NCBI GenBank assembly: GCA_035772405.1
Contig: JAYKKM010000496.1
Location: forward strand, 1,406,001 to 1,470,000
DNA: 64,000 nt
Source of the DNA: Chrysogorgia sp. JL179-B06
Taxonomy: Eukaryota > Cnidaria > Anthozoa > Scleralcyonacea > Chrysogorgiidae
Direction of reading: 5' to 3'
Part shown: in pieces, positions 23,601-37,100 of the stretch
Position numbering within the stretch: position 1 is the stretch's first letter
Layout: every line of letters begins with the position of its first letter
The notes under the pieces: model-generated
Seen by the model: only the letters and a program-made list of their open reading frames with translations
The model's database searches: none
What the model was told of the DNA's origin: nothing
Position numbers and translations under genes: made by a program

Positions 23601-26600
23601 CGAACCCTAACTTTAACTCTAAACTTTACTCTAAACCTCCTCCACTCCACAATTCTCATCCAAACCGGACGTGCGTCATACGGTTGGAAAGCCAGTGAAG
23701 TGCTCTATCCGAATCAGAAGAAATTTTGAAATGTCACCTCTTGCCAGTACTTCAATTTTTCCCAGGCCCCCAAAATCGAAAAATCGTTGACCACGCCCCC
23801 AATTTTCATCCAAACCGGACGTGCGTCATACCGTTGGAAAGCCAGTGAAGTGCTCTATCTGATCCAATCAGAACAATTTTAAAAATTCCGGCGGGAAAGT
23901 GCCCGAATTTTTCCCAGGCCCTAACTTTAACTCTAAACTTTACTCTAAACCACTCCCACAATTCTCATCCAAACCGGACGTGCGTCATACCGGTTGGAAA
24001 GCCAGTGAAGTGCTCTATCCGAATCAGAAGAAATTTTGAAATGTCACCTCTTGCCAGTACTTCAATTTTTCCCAGGCCCCCAAAATCGAAAAATCGTTGA
24101 CCACGCCCCCAATTTTCATCCAAACCGGACGTGCGTCATACCGTTGGAAAGCCAGTGAAGTGCTCTATCCGAATCAGAAGAAATTTTGAAATGTCACCTC
24201 TTGCCAGTACTTCAATTTTTCCCAGGCCCCCAAAATCGAAAAATCGTTAACCACGCCCCCAATTTTCATCCAAACCGGACGTGCGTCATACCGTTGGAAA
24301 GCCAGTGAAGTGCTCTATCCGAATCAGAAGAAATTTTAAAATGTCACCAGTGCCCGAATTTTTCCCTAACTTTAACTCTAAAATCGTTTACTCTAAACCT
24401 CCTCCACTCCACAATTTTCATCCAAACCGGACGTGCGTCATACCGTTGGAAAGCCAGTGAAGTGCTCTATCCGAATCAGAAGAAATTTTGAAATGTCACC
24501 TCTTGCCAGTACTTCAATTTTTCCCAGGCCCCCAAAATCGAAAAATCGTTAACCACGCCCCCAATTTTCATCCAAACCGGACGTGCGTCATACCGTTGGA
24601 AAGCCAGTGAAGTGCTCTATCTGATCCAATCAACAATTTTAAAAATTCCGGCGGGAAAGTGCCCGAATTTATTCGAACCCTAACTTTAACTCTAAACTTT
24701 ACTCTAAACCTCCTCCACTCCACAATTCTCATCCAAACCGGACGTGCGTCATACGGTTGGAAAGCCAGTGAAGTGCTCTATCCGAATCAGAAGAAATTTT
24801 GAAATGTCACCTCTTGCCAGTACTTCAATTTTTCCCAGGCCCCCAAAATCGAAAAATCGTTGACCACGCCCCCAATTTTCATCCAAACCGGACGTGCGTC
24901 ATACCGTTGGAAAGCCAGTGAAGTGCTCTATCCGAATCAGAAGAAATTTTGAAATGTCACCTCTTGCCAGTACTTCAATTTTTCCCAGGCCCCCAAAATC
25001 GAAAAATCGTTGACCACGCCCCCAATTTTCATCCAAACCGGACGTGCATCATACCGTTGGAAAGCCAGTGAAGTGCTCTATCCGAATCAGAAGAAATTTT
25101 GAAATGTCACCTCTTGCCAGTACTTCAATTTTTCCCAGGCCCCCAAAATCGAAAAATCGTTAACCACGCCCCCAATTTTCATCCAAACCGGACGTGCGTC
25201 ATACCGTTGGAAAGCCAGTGAAGTGCTCTATCCGAATCAGAAGAAATTTTGAAATGTCACCTCTTGCCAGTACTTCAATTTTTCCCAGGCCCCCAAAATC
25301 GAAAAATCGTTGACCACGCCCCCAATTTTCATCCAAACCGGACGTGCGTCATACCGTTGGAAAGCCAGTGAAGTGCTCTATCCGAATCAGAAGAAATTTT
25401 GAAATGTCACCTCTTGCCAGTACTTCAATTTTTCCCAGGCCCCCCAAAATCGAAAAATCGTTAACCACGCCCCCAATTTTCATCCAAACCGGACGTGCGT
25501 CATACCGTTGGAAAGCCAGTGAAGTGCTCTATCTGATCCAATGAACAATTTTAAAAATTCCGGCGGGAAAGTGCCCGAATTTATTCGAACCCTAACTTTA
25601 ACTCTAAACTTTACTCTAAACCTCCTGCACTCCACAATTCTCATCCAAACCGGACGTGCGTCATACGGTTGGAAAGCCAGTGAAGTGCTCTATCCGAATC
25701 AGAAGAAATTTTGAAATGTCACCTCTTGCCAGTACTTCAATTTTTCCCAGGCCCCCAAAATCGAAAAATCGTTGACCACGCCCCCAATTTTCATCCAAAC
25801 CGGACGTGCGTCATACCGTTGGAAAGCCAGTGAAGTGCTCTATCCGAATCAGAAGAAATTTTGAAATGTCACCTCTTGCCAGTACTTCAATTTTTCCCAG
25901 GCCCCCAAAATCGAAAAATCGTTAACCACGCCCCCAATTTTCATCCAAACCGGACGTGCATCATACCGTTGGAAAGCCAGTGAAGTGCTCTATCCGAATC
26001 AGAAGAAATTTTGAAATATCACCTCTTGCAAGTGCCCGAATTTATTCCCAGGCCCCCTAAAATCGAAAAATCGTTGACCTCCTCCACTCCACAATTTTCA
26101 TCCAAACCGGACGTGCGTCATACCGTTGGAAAGCCAGTGAAGTGCTCTATCCGAATGAGAAGAAATTTTGAAATGTCACCTCTTGCCAGTACTTCAATTT
26201 TTCCCAGGCCCCCCAAAATCGAAAAATCGTTGACCACGCCCCCAATTTTCATCCAAACCGGACGTGCGTCATACCGTTGGAAAGCCAGTGAAGTGCTCTA
26301 TCTGATCCAGAACATAATTTTAAAAATTCCGGCGGGAAAGTGCCCGAATTTATTCGAACCCTAACTTTAACTCTAAACTTTACTCTAAACCTCCTCCACT
26401 CCACAATTCTCATCCAAACCGGACGTGCGTCATACGGTTGGAAAGCCAGTGAAGTGCTCTATCCGAATCAGAAGAAATTTTGAAATGTCACCTCTTGCCA
26501 GTACTTCAATTTTTCCCAGGCCCCCAAAATCGAAAAATCGTTGACCACGCCCCCAATTTTCATCCAAACCGGACGTGCGTCATACCGTTGGAAAGCCAGT

Positions 26601-29600
26601 GAAGTGCTCTATCCGAATCAGAAGAAATTTTGAAATGTCACCTCTTGCCAGTACTTCAATTTTTCCCAGGCCCCCAAAATCGAAAAATCGTTAACCACGC
26701 CCCCAATTTTCATCCAAACCGGACGTGCGTCATACCGTTGGAAAGCCAGTGAAGTGCTCTATCTGATCCAATCAAAAATTTTAAAAATTCCGGCGGGGAA
26801 AGTGCCCGAATTTATTCGAACCCTAACTTTAACTCTAAACTTTACTCTAAACCTCTCCACTCCACAATTCTCATCCAAACCGGACGTGCGTCATACGGTT
26901 GGAAAGCCAGTGAAGTGCTCTATCCGAATCAGAAGAAATTTTGAAATGTCACCTCTTGCCAGTACTTCAATTTTTCCCAGGCCCCCAAAATCGAAAAATC
27001 GTTAACCACGCCCCCAATTTTCATCCAAACCGGACGTGCGTCATACCGTTGGAAAGCCAGTGAAGTGCTCTATCCGAATCAGAAGAAATTTTGAAATGTC
27101 ACCTCTTGCCAGTACTTCAATTTTTCCCAGGCCCCCCAAAATCGAAAAATCGTTGACCACGCCCCCAATTTTCATCCAAACCGGACGTGCGTCATACCGT
27201 TGGAAAGCCAGTGAAGTGCTCTATCCGAATCAGAAGAAATTTTGAAATGTCACCTCTTGCCAGTACTTCAATTTTTCCCAGGCCCCCAAAATCGAAAAAT
27301 CGTTGACCACGCCCCCAATTTTCATCCAAACCGGACGTGCGTCATACCGTTGGAAAGCCAGTGAAGTGCTCTATCCGAATCAGAAGAAATTTTGAAATGT
27401 CACCTCTTGCCAGTACTTCAATTTTTCCCAGGCCCCCCAAAATCGAAAAATCGTTGACCACGCCCCCAATTTTCATCCAAACCGGACGTGCGTCATACCG
27501 TTGGAAAGCCAGTGAAGTGCTCTATCCGAATCAGAAGAAATTTTGAAATGTCACCTCTTGCCAGTACTTCAATTTTTCCCAGGCCCCCAAAATCGAAAAA
27601 TCGTTGACCACGCCCCCAATTTTCATCCAAACCGGACGTGCGTCATACCGTTGGAAAGCCAGTGAAGTGCTCTATCCGAATCAGAAGAAATTTTGAAAAT
27701 TCCGGCGGGAAAGTGCCCGAATTTATTCGAACCCTAACTTTAACTCTAAACTTTACTCTAAACCTCCTCCACTCCACAATTCTCATCCAAACCGGACGTG
27801 CGTCATACGTTGGAAAGCCAGTGAAGTGCTCTATCCGAATCAGAAGAAATTTTGAAATGTCACCTCTTGCCAGTACTTCAATTTTTCCCAGGCCCCCAAA
27901 ATCGAAAAATCGTTGACCACGCCCCCAATTTTCATCCAAACCGGACGTGCGTCATACCGTTGGAAAGCCAGTGAAGTGCTCTATCCGAATCAGAAGAAAT
28001 TTTGAAATGTCACCTCTTGCCAGTACTTCAATTTTTCCCAGGCCCCCAAAATCGAAAAATCGTTGACCACGCCCCCAATTTTCATCCAAACCGGACGTGC
28101 GTCATACCGTTGGAAAGCCAGTGAAGTGCTCTATCCGAATCAGAAGAAATTTTGAAATGTCACCTCTTGCCAGTACTTCAATTTTTCCCAGGCCCCCAAA
28201 ATCGAAAAATCGTTGACCACGCCCCCAATTTTCATCCAAACCGGACGTGCGTCATACCGTTGGAAAGCCAGTGAAGTGCTCTATCTGATCCAATGAAAAT
28301 TTTAAAAATGTCCGGCGGGAAAGTGCCCGAATTTATTCGAAACCCTAACTTTAACTCTAAACTTTACTCTAAACCTCCTCCACTCCACAATTTCTCATCC
28401 AAACCGGACGTGCGTCATACGGTTGGAAAGCCAGTGAAGTGCTCTATCCGAATCAGAAGAAATTTTGAAATGTCACCTCTTGCCAGTACTTCAATTTTTC
28501 CCAGGCCCCCAAAATCGAAAAATCGTTGACCACGCCCCCAATTTTCATCCAAACCGGACGTGCGTCATACCGTTGGAAAGCCAGTGAAGTGCTCTATCTG
28601 ATCCAATCAACAATTTTAAAAATTCCGGCGGGAAAGTGCCCGAATTTATTCGAACCCTAACTTTAACTCTAAACTTTACTCTAAACCTCCTCCACTCCAC
28701 AATTCTCATCCAAACCGGACGTGCGTCATACGGTTGGAAAGCCAGTGAAGTGCTCTATCCGAATCAGAAGAAATTTTGAAATGTCACCTCTTGCCAGTAC
28801 TTCAATTTTTCCCAGGCCCCCAAAATCGAAAAATCGTTAACCACGCCCCCAATTTTCATCCAAACCGGACGTGCGTCATACCGTTGGAAAGCCAGTGAAG
28901 TGCTCTATCTGATCCAATCAACAATTTTAAAAATTCCGGCGGGAAAGTGCCCGAATTTATTCGAACCCTAACTTTAACTCTAAACTTTACTCTAAACCTC
29001 CTCCACTCCACAATTCTCATCCAAACCGGACGTGCGTCATACGGTTGGAAAGCCAGTGAAGTGCTCTATCCGAATCAGAAGAAATTTTGAAATGTCACCT
29101 CTTGCCAGTACTTCAATTTTTCCCAGGCCCCCCAAAATCGAAAAATCGTTGACCACGCCCCCAATTTTCATCCAAACCGGACGTGCGTCATACCGTTGGA
29201 AAGCCAGTGAAGTGCTCTATCCGAATCAGAAGAAATTTTGAAATGTCACCTCTTGCCAGTACTTCAATTTTTCCCAGGCCCCCCAAAATCGAAAAATCGT
29301 TGACCACGCCCCCAATTTTCATCCAAACCGGACGTGCGTCATACCGTTGGAAAGCCAGTGAAGTGCTCTATCCGAATCAGAAGAAATTTTGAAATGTCAC
29401 CTCTTGCCAGTACTTCAATTTTTCCCAGGCCCCCAAATCGAAAAATCGTTGACCACGCCCCCAATTTTCATCCAAACCGGACGTGCGTCATACCGTTGGA
29501 AAGCCAGTGAAGTGCTCTATCCGAATCAGAAGAAATTTTGAAATGTCACCTCTTGCCAGTACTTCAATTTTTCCCAGGCCCCCAAAATCGAAAAATCGTT

Positions 29601-32600
29601 AACCACGCCCCCAATTTTCATCCAAACCGGACGTGCGTCATACCGTTGGAAAGCCAGTGAAGTGCTCTATCTGATCCAATCAACAATTTTAAAAATTCCG
29701 GCGGGAAAGTGCCCGAATTTATTCGAACCCTAACTTTAACTCTAAACTTTACTCTAAACCTCCTCCACTCCACAATTCTCATCCAAACCGGACGTGCGTC
29801 ATACGGTTGGAAAGCCAGTGAAGTGCTCTATCCGAATCAGAAGAAATTTTGAAATGTCACCTCTTGCCAGTACTTCAATTTTTCCCAGGCCCCCAAAATC
29901 GAAAAATCGTTAACCACGCCCCCAATTTTCATCCGAACCGGACGTGCGTCATACCGTTGGAAAGCCAGTGAAGTGCTCTATCCGAATCAGAAGAAATTTT
30001 GAAATGTCACCTCTTGCCAGTACTTCAATTTTTCCCAGGCCCCCAAAATCGAAAAATCGTTGACCACGCCCCCAATTTTCATCCAAACCGGACGTGCGTC
30101 ATACCGTTGGAAAGCCAGTGAAGTGCTCTATCCGAATCAGAAGAAATTTTGAAATGTCACCTCTTGCCAGTACTTCAATTTTTCCCAGGCCCCCAAAATC
30201 GAAAAATCGTTGACCACGCCCCCAATTTTCATCCAAACCGGACGTGCGTCATACCGTTGGAAAGCCAGTGAAGTGCTCTATCTGATCCAATCAACAATTT
30301 TAAAAATTCCGGCGGGAAAGTGCCCGAATTTATTCGAACCCTAACTTTAACTCTAAACTTTACTCTAAACCTCCTCCACTCCACAATTCTCATCCAAACC
30401 GGACGTGCGTCATACGGTTGGAAAGCCAGTGAAGTGCTCTATCCGAATCAGAAGAAATTTTGAAATGTCACCTCTTGCCAGTACTTCAATTTTTCCCAGG
30501 CCCCCAAAATCGAAAAATCGTTAACCACGCCCCCAATTTTCATCCGAACCGGACGTGCGTCATACCGTTGGAAAGCCAGTGAAGTGCTCTATCCGAATCA
30601 GAAGAAATTTTGAAATGTCACCTCTTGCCAGTACTTCAATTTTTCCCAGGCCCCCAAAATCGAAAAATCGTTGACCACGCCCCCAATTTTCATCCAAACC
30701 GGACGTGCGTCATACCGTTGGAAAGCCAGTGAAGTGCTCTATCCGAATCAGAAGAAATTTTGAAATGTCACCTCTTGCCAGTACTTCAATTTTTCCCAGG
30801 CCCCCAAAATCGAAAAATCGTTGACCACGCCCCCAATTTTCATCCAAACCGGACGTGCGTCATACCGTTGGAAAGCCAGTGAAGTGCTCTATCTGATCCA
30901 ATCAACAATTTTAAAAATTCCGGCGGGAAAGTGCCCGAATTTATTCGAACCCTAACTTTAACTCTAAACTTTACTCTAAACCTCCTCCACTCCACAATTC
31001 TCATCCAAACCGGACGTGCGTCATACGGTTGGAAAGCCAGTGAAGTGCTCTATCCGAATCAGAAGAAATTTTGAAATGTCACCTCTTGCCAGTACTTCAA
31101 TTTTTTCCCAGGCCCCCAAAATCGAAAAATCGTTGACCACGCCCCCAATTTTCATCCAAACCGGACGTGCGTCATACCGTTGGAAAGCCAGTGAAGTGCT
31201 CTATCTGATCCAATCAACAATTTTAAAAATTCCGGCGGGAAAGTGCCCGAATTTATTCGAACCCTAACTTTAACTCTAAACTTTACTCTAAACCTCCTCC
31301 ACTCCACAATTCTCATCCAAACCGGACGTGCGTCATACGGTTGGAAAGCCAGTGAAGTGCTCTATCCGAATCAGAAGAAATTTTGAAATGTCACCTCTTG
31401 CCAGTACTTCAATTTTTCCCAGGCCCCCAAAATCGAAAAATCGTTGACCACGCCCCCAATTTTCATCCAAACCGGACGTGCGTCATACCGTTGGAAAGCC
31501 AGTGAAGTGCTCTATCCGAATCAGAAGAAATTTTGAAATGTCACCTCTTGCCAGTACTTCAATTTTTCCCAGGCCCCCAAAATCGAAACACTCGTAAACC
31601 TCCTCCACTCCCAATTTTCATCCAAACCGGACGTGCGTCATACCGTTGGAAAGCCAGTGAAGTGCTCTATCCGAATCAGAAGAAATTTTGAAATGTCACC
31701 TCTTGCCAGTACTTCAATTTTTCCCAGGCCCCCAAAATCGAAAAATCGTTGACCACGCCCCCAATTTTCATCCAAACCGGACGTGCGTCATACCGTTGGA
31801 AAGCCAGTGAAGTGCTCTATCCGAATCAGAAGAAATTTTAAAATGTCACCTCTTGCCAGTACTTCAATTTTTCCCAGGCCCCCAAAATCGAAAAATCGTT
31901 GACCACGCCCCCAATTTTCATCCAAACCGGACGTGCGTCATACCGTTGGAAAGCCAGTGAAGTGCTCTATCCGAATCAGAAGAAATTTTGAAATGTCACC
32001 TCTTGCCAGTACTTCAATTTTTCCCAGGCCCCCAAAATCGAAAAATCGTTGACCACGCCCCCAATTTTCATCCAAACCGGACGTGCGTCATACCGTTGGA
32101 AAGCCAGTGAAGTGCTCTATCCGAATCAGAAGAAATTTTGAAATGTCACCTCTTGCCAGTACTTCAATTTTTTCCCAGGCCCCCAAAATCGAAAAATCGT
32201 TAACCACGCCCCCAATTTTCATCCAAACCGGACGTGCGTCATACCGTTGGAAAGCCAGTGAAGTGCTCTATCTGATCCAATGAAATTTTAAAAATTCCGG
32301 CGGGAAAGTGCCCGAATTTATTCGAACCCTAACTTTAACTCTAAACTTTACTCTAAACCTCCTCCACTCCACAATTCTCATCCAAACCGGACGTGCGTCA
32401 TACGGTTGGAAAGCCAGTGAAGTGCTCTATCCGAATCAGAAGAAATTTTGAAATGTCACCTCTTGCCAGTACTTCAATTTTTCCCAGGCCCCCAAAATCG
32501 AAAAATCGTTAACCACGCCCCCAATTTTCATCCAAACCGGACGTGCGTCATACCGTTGGAAAGCCAGTGAAGTGCTCTATCTGATCCAATCAACAATTTT

Positions 32601-34130
32601 AAAAATTCCGGCGGGAAAGTGCCCGAATTTATTCGAACCCTAACTTTAACTCTAAACTTTACTCTAAACCTCCTCCACTCCACAATTCTCATCCAAACCG
32701 GACGTGCGTCATACGGTTGGAAAGCCAGTGAAGTGCTCTATCCGAATCAGAAGAAATTTTGAAATGTCACCTCTTGCCAGTACTTCAATTTTTCCCAGGC
32801 CCCCCAAAATCGAAAAATCGTTGACCACGCCCCCAATTTTCATCCAAACCGGACGTGCGTCATACCGTTGGAAAGCCAGTGAAGTGCTCTATCCGAATCA
32901 GAAGAAATTTTGAAATGTCACCTCTTGCCAGTACTTCAATTTTTCCCAGGCCCCCAAAATCGAAAAATCGTTAACCACGCCCCCAATTTTCATCCAAACC
33001 GGACGTGCGTCATACCGTTGGAAAGCCAGTGAAGTGCTCTATCTGATCCAATCAACAATTTTAAAAATTCCGGCGGGAAAGTGCCCGAATTTATTCGAAC
33101 CCTAACTTTAACTCTAAACTTTACTCTAAACCTCCTCCACTCCACAATTCTCATCCAAACCGGACGTGCGTCATACGGTTGGAAAGCCAGTGAAGTGCTC
33201 TATCCGAATCAGAAGAAATTTTGAAATGTCACCTCTTGCCAGTACTTCAATTTTTCCCAGGCCCCCAAAATCGAAAAATCGTTGACCACGCCCCCAATTT
33301 TCATCCAAACCGGACGTGCGTCATACCGTTGGAAAGCCAGTGAAGTGCTCTATCCGAATCAGAAGAAATTTTGAAATGTCACCTCTTGCCAGTACTTCAA
33401 TTTTTCCCAGGCCCCCAAAATCGAAAAATCGTTGACCACGCCCCCAATTTTCATCCAAACCGGACGTGCGTCATACCGTTGGAAAGCCAGTGAAGTGCTC
33501 TATCTGATCCAATGAACAATTTTAAAAATTCCGGCGGGAAAGTGCCCGAATTTATTCGAACCCTAACTTTAACTCTAAACTTTACTCTAAACCTCCTCCA
33601 CTCCACAATTTCTCATCCAAACCGGACGTGCGTCATACGGTTGGAAAGCCAGTGAAGTGCTCTATCCGAATCAGAAGAAATTTTGAAATGTCACCTCTTG
33701 CCAGTACTTCAATTTTTCCCAGGCCCCCAAAATCGAAAAATCGTTGACCACGCCCCCAATTTTCATCCAAACCGGACGTGCGTCATACCGTTGGAAAGCC
33801 AGTGAAGTGCTCTATCCGAATCAGAAGAAATTTTGAAATGTCACCTCTTGCCAGTACTTCAATTTTTCCCAGGCCCCCAAAATCGAAAAATCGTTAACCA
33901 CGCCCCCAATTTTCATCCAAACCGGACGTGCGTCATACCGTTGGAAAGCCAGTGAAGTGCTCTATCTGATCCAATCAACAATTTTAAAAATTCCGGCGGG
34001 AAAGTGCCCGAATTTATTCGAACCCTAACTTTAACTCTAAACTTTACTCTAAACCTCCTCCACTCCACAATTCTCATCCAAACCGGACGTGCGTCATACG
34101 GTTGGAAAGCCAGTGAAGTGCTCTATCCGA
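20641..34130 (-). repeat. Array 2, mixed A2/B2 domain
   Basis: B2 cores (start of AACCCTAACT) are at 20691, 21002, 22217, 22831, 23141, 23603, 24676, 25588, 26357, 26819, 27730, 28341, 28653, 28964, 29726, 30337, 30948, 31260, 32325, 32636, 33098, 33559 and 34021. Most gaps between neighbours fit 161 + n x 150 bp, with 311, 461, 611, 761 and 911 common. Mosaic A2/B2 monomers are at about 23915, 24345-24410, 26020-26095 and 31588-31615. Two adjacent 611-bp repeats (29726-30948) share a CATCCGAACC variant exactly 611 bp apart. Confidence 0.9.
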
Positions 34131-37100
34131 ATCAGAAGAAATTTTGAAATGTCACCTCTTGCCAGTACTTCAATTTTTCCCAGGCCCCCAAAATCGAAAA
34201 ATCGTTGACCACGCCCCCAATTTTCATCCAAACCGGACGTGCGTCATACCGTTGGAAAGCCAGTGAAGTGCTCTATCCGAATCAGAAGAAATTTTGAAAT
34301 GTCACCTCTTGCCAGTACTTCAATTTTTCCCAGGCCCCCAAAATCGAAAAATCGTTGACCACGCCCCCAATTTTCATCCAAACCGGACGTGCGTCATACC
34401 GTTGGAAAGCCAGTGAAGTGCTCTATCCGAATCAGAAGAAATTTTGAAATGTCACCTCTTGCCAGTACTTCAATTTTTCCCAGGCCCCCAAAATCGAAAA
34501 ATCGTTGACCACGCCCCCAATTTTCATCCAAACCGGACGTGCGTCATACCGTTGGAAAGCCAGTGAAGTGCTCTATCCGAATCAGAAGAAATTTTGAAAT
34601 GTCACCTCTTGCCAGTACTTCAATTTTTCCCAGGCCCCCAAAATCGAAAAATCGTTGACCACGCCCCCAATTTTCATCCAAACCGGACGTGCGTCATACC
34701 GTTGGAAAGCCAGTGAAGTGCTCTATCCGAATCAGAAGAAATTTTGAAATGTCACCTCTTGCCAGTACTTCAATTTTTCCCAGGCCCCCAAAATCGAAAA
34801 ATCGTTGACCACGCCCCCAATTTTCATCCAAACCGGACGTGCGTCATACCGTTGGAAAGCCAGTGAAGTGCTCTATCCGAATCAGAAGAAATTTTGAAAT
34901 GTCACCTCTTGCCAGTACTTCAATTTTTCCCAGGCCCCCAAAATCTAAAAATCGTTGAACCTCCTCCCCCCAATTTTCATCCAAACCGGACGTGCGTCAT
35001 ACCGTTGGAAAGCCAGTGAAGTGCTCTATCCGAATCAGAAGAAATTTTGAAATGTCACCTCTTGCCAGTACTTCAATTTTTCCCAGGCCCCCAAAATCGA
35101 AAAATCGTTGACCACGCCCCCAATTTTCATCCAAACCGGACGTGCGTCATACCGTTGGAAAGCCAGTGAAGTGCTCTATCCGAATCAGAAGAAATTTTGA
35201 AATGTCACCTCTTGCCAGTACTTCAATTTTTCCCAGGCCCCCAAAATCGAAAAATCGTTAACCACGCCCCCAATTTTCATCCAAACCGGACGTGCGTCAT
35301 ACCGTTGGAAAGCCAGTGAAGTGCTCTATCCGAATCAGAAGAAATTTTGAAATGTCACCTCTTGCCAGTACTTCAATTTTTCCCAGGCCCCCAAAATCTA
35401 AAAATCGTTGACCACGCCCCCAATTTTCATCCAAACCGGACGTGCGTCATACCGTTGGAAAGCCAGTGAAGTGCTCTATCCGAATCAGAAGAAATTTTGA
35501 AATGTCACCTCTTGCCAGTACTTCAATTTTTCCCAGGCCCCCAAAATCGAAAAATCGTTGACCACGCCCCCAATTTTCATCCAAACCGGACGTGCGTCAT
35601 ACCGTTGGAAAGCCAGTGAAGTGCTCTATCCGAATCAGAAGAAATTTTGAAATGTCACCTCTTGCCAGTACTTCAATTTTTCCCAGGCCCCCAAAATCGA
35701 AAAATCGTTAACCACGCCCCCAATTTTCATCCAAACCGGACGTGCGTCATACCGTTGGAAAGCCAGTGAAGTGCTCTATCCGAATCAGAAGAAATTTTGA
35801 AATGTCACCTCTTGCCAGTACTTCAATTTTTCCCAGGCCCCCCAAATCGAAAAATCGTTGACCACGCCCCCAATTTTCATCCAAACCGGACGTGCGTCAT
35901 ACCGTTGGAAAGCCAGTGAAGTGCTCTATCCGAATCAGAAGAAATTTTGAAATGTCACCTCTTGCCAGTACTTCAATTTTTCCCAGGCCCCCAAAATCGA
36001 AAAATCGTTAACCACGCCCCCAATTTTCATCCAAACCGGACGTGCGTCATACCGTTGGAAAGCCAGTGAAGTGCTCTATCCGAATCAGAAGAAATTTTGA
36101 AATGTCACCTCTTGCCAGTACTTCAATTTTTCCCAGGCCCCCAAATCGAAAAATCGTTAACCACGCCCCCAATTTTCATCCAAACCGGACGTGCGTCATA
36201 CCGTTGGAAAGCCAGTGAAGTGCTCTATCCGAATCAGAAGAAATTTTGAAATGTCACCTCTTGCCAGTACTTCAATTTTTCCCAGGCCCCCCAAATCGAA
36301 AAATCGTTGACCACGCCCCCAATTTTCATCCAAACCGGACGTGCGTCATACCGTTGGAAAGCCAGTGAAGTGCTCTATCCGAATCAGAAGAAATTTTGAA
36401 ATGTCACCTCTTGCCAGTACTTCAATTTTTCCCAGGCCCCCAAAATCGAAAAATCGTTAACCACGCCCCCAATTTTCATCCAAACCGGACGTGCGTCATA
36501 CCGTTGGAAAGCCAGTGAAGTGCTCTATCCGAATCAGAAGAAATTTTGAAATGTCACCTCTTGCCAGTACTTCAATTTTTCCCAGGCCCCCAAAATCGAA
36601 AAATCGTTGACCACGCCCCCAATTTTCATCCAAACCGGACGTGCGTCATACCGTTGGAAAGCCAGTGAAGTGCTCTATCCGAATCAGAAGAAATTTTGAA
36701 ATGTCACCTCTTGCCAGTACTTCAATTTTTCCCAGGCCCCCAAATCGAAAAATCGTTGACCACGCCCCCAATTTTCATCCAAACCGGACGTGCGTCATAC
36801 CGTTGGAAAGCCAGTGAAGTGCTCTATCCGAATCAGAAGAAATTTTGAAATGTCACCTCTTGCCAGTACTTCAATTTTTCCCAGGCCCCCCAAAATCGAA
36901 AAATCGTTAACCACGCCCCCAATTTTCATCCAAACCGGACGTGCGTCAAACCGTTGGAAAGCCAGTGAAGTGCTCTATCCGAATCAGAAGAAATTTTGAA
37001 ATGTCACCTCTTGCCAGTACTTCAATTTATTCCCAGGCCCCCAACTTTAACTCGAAAAATCGTTAACCACGCCCCCAATTTTCATCCAAACCGGACGTGC

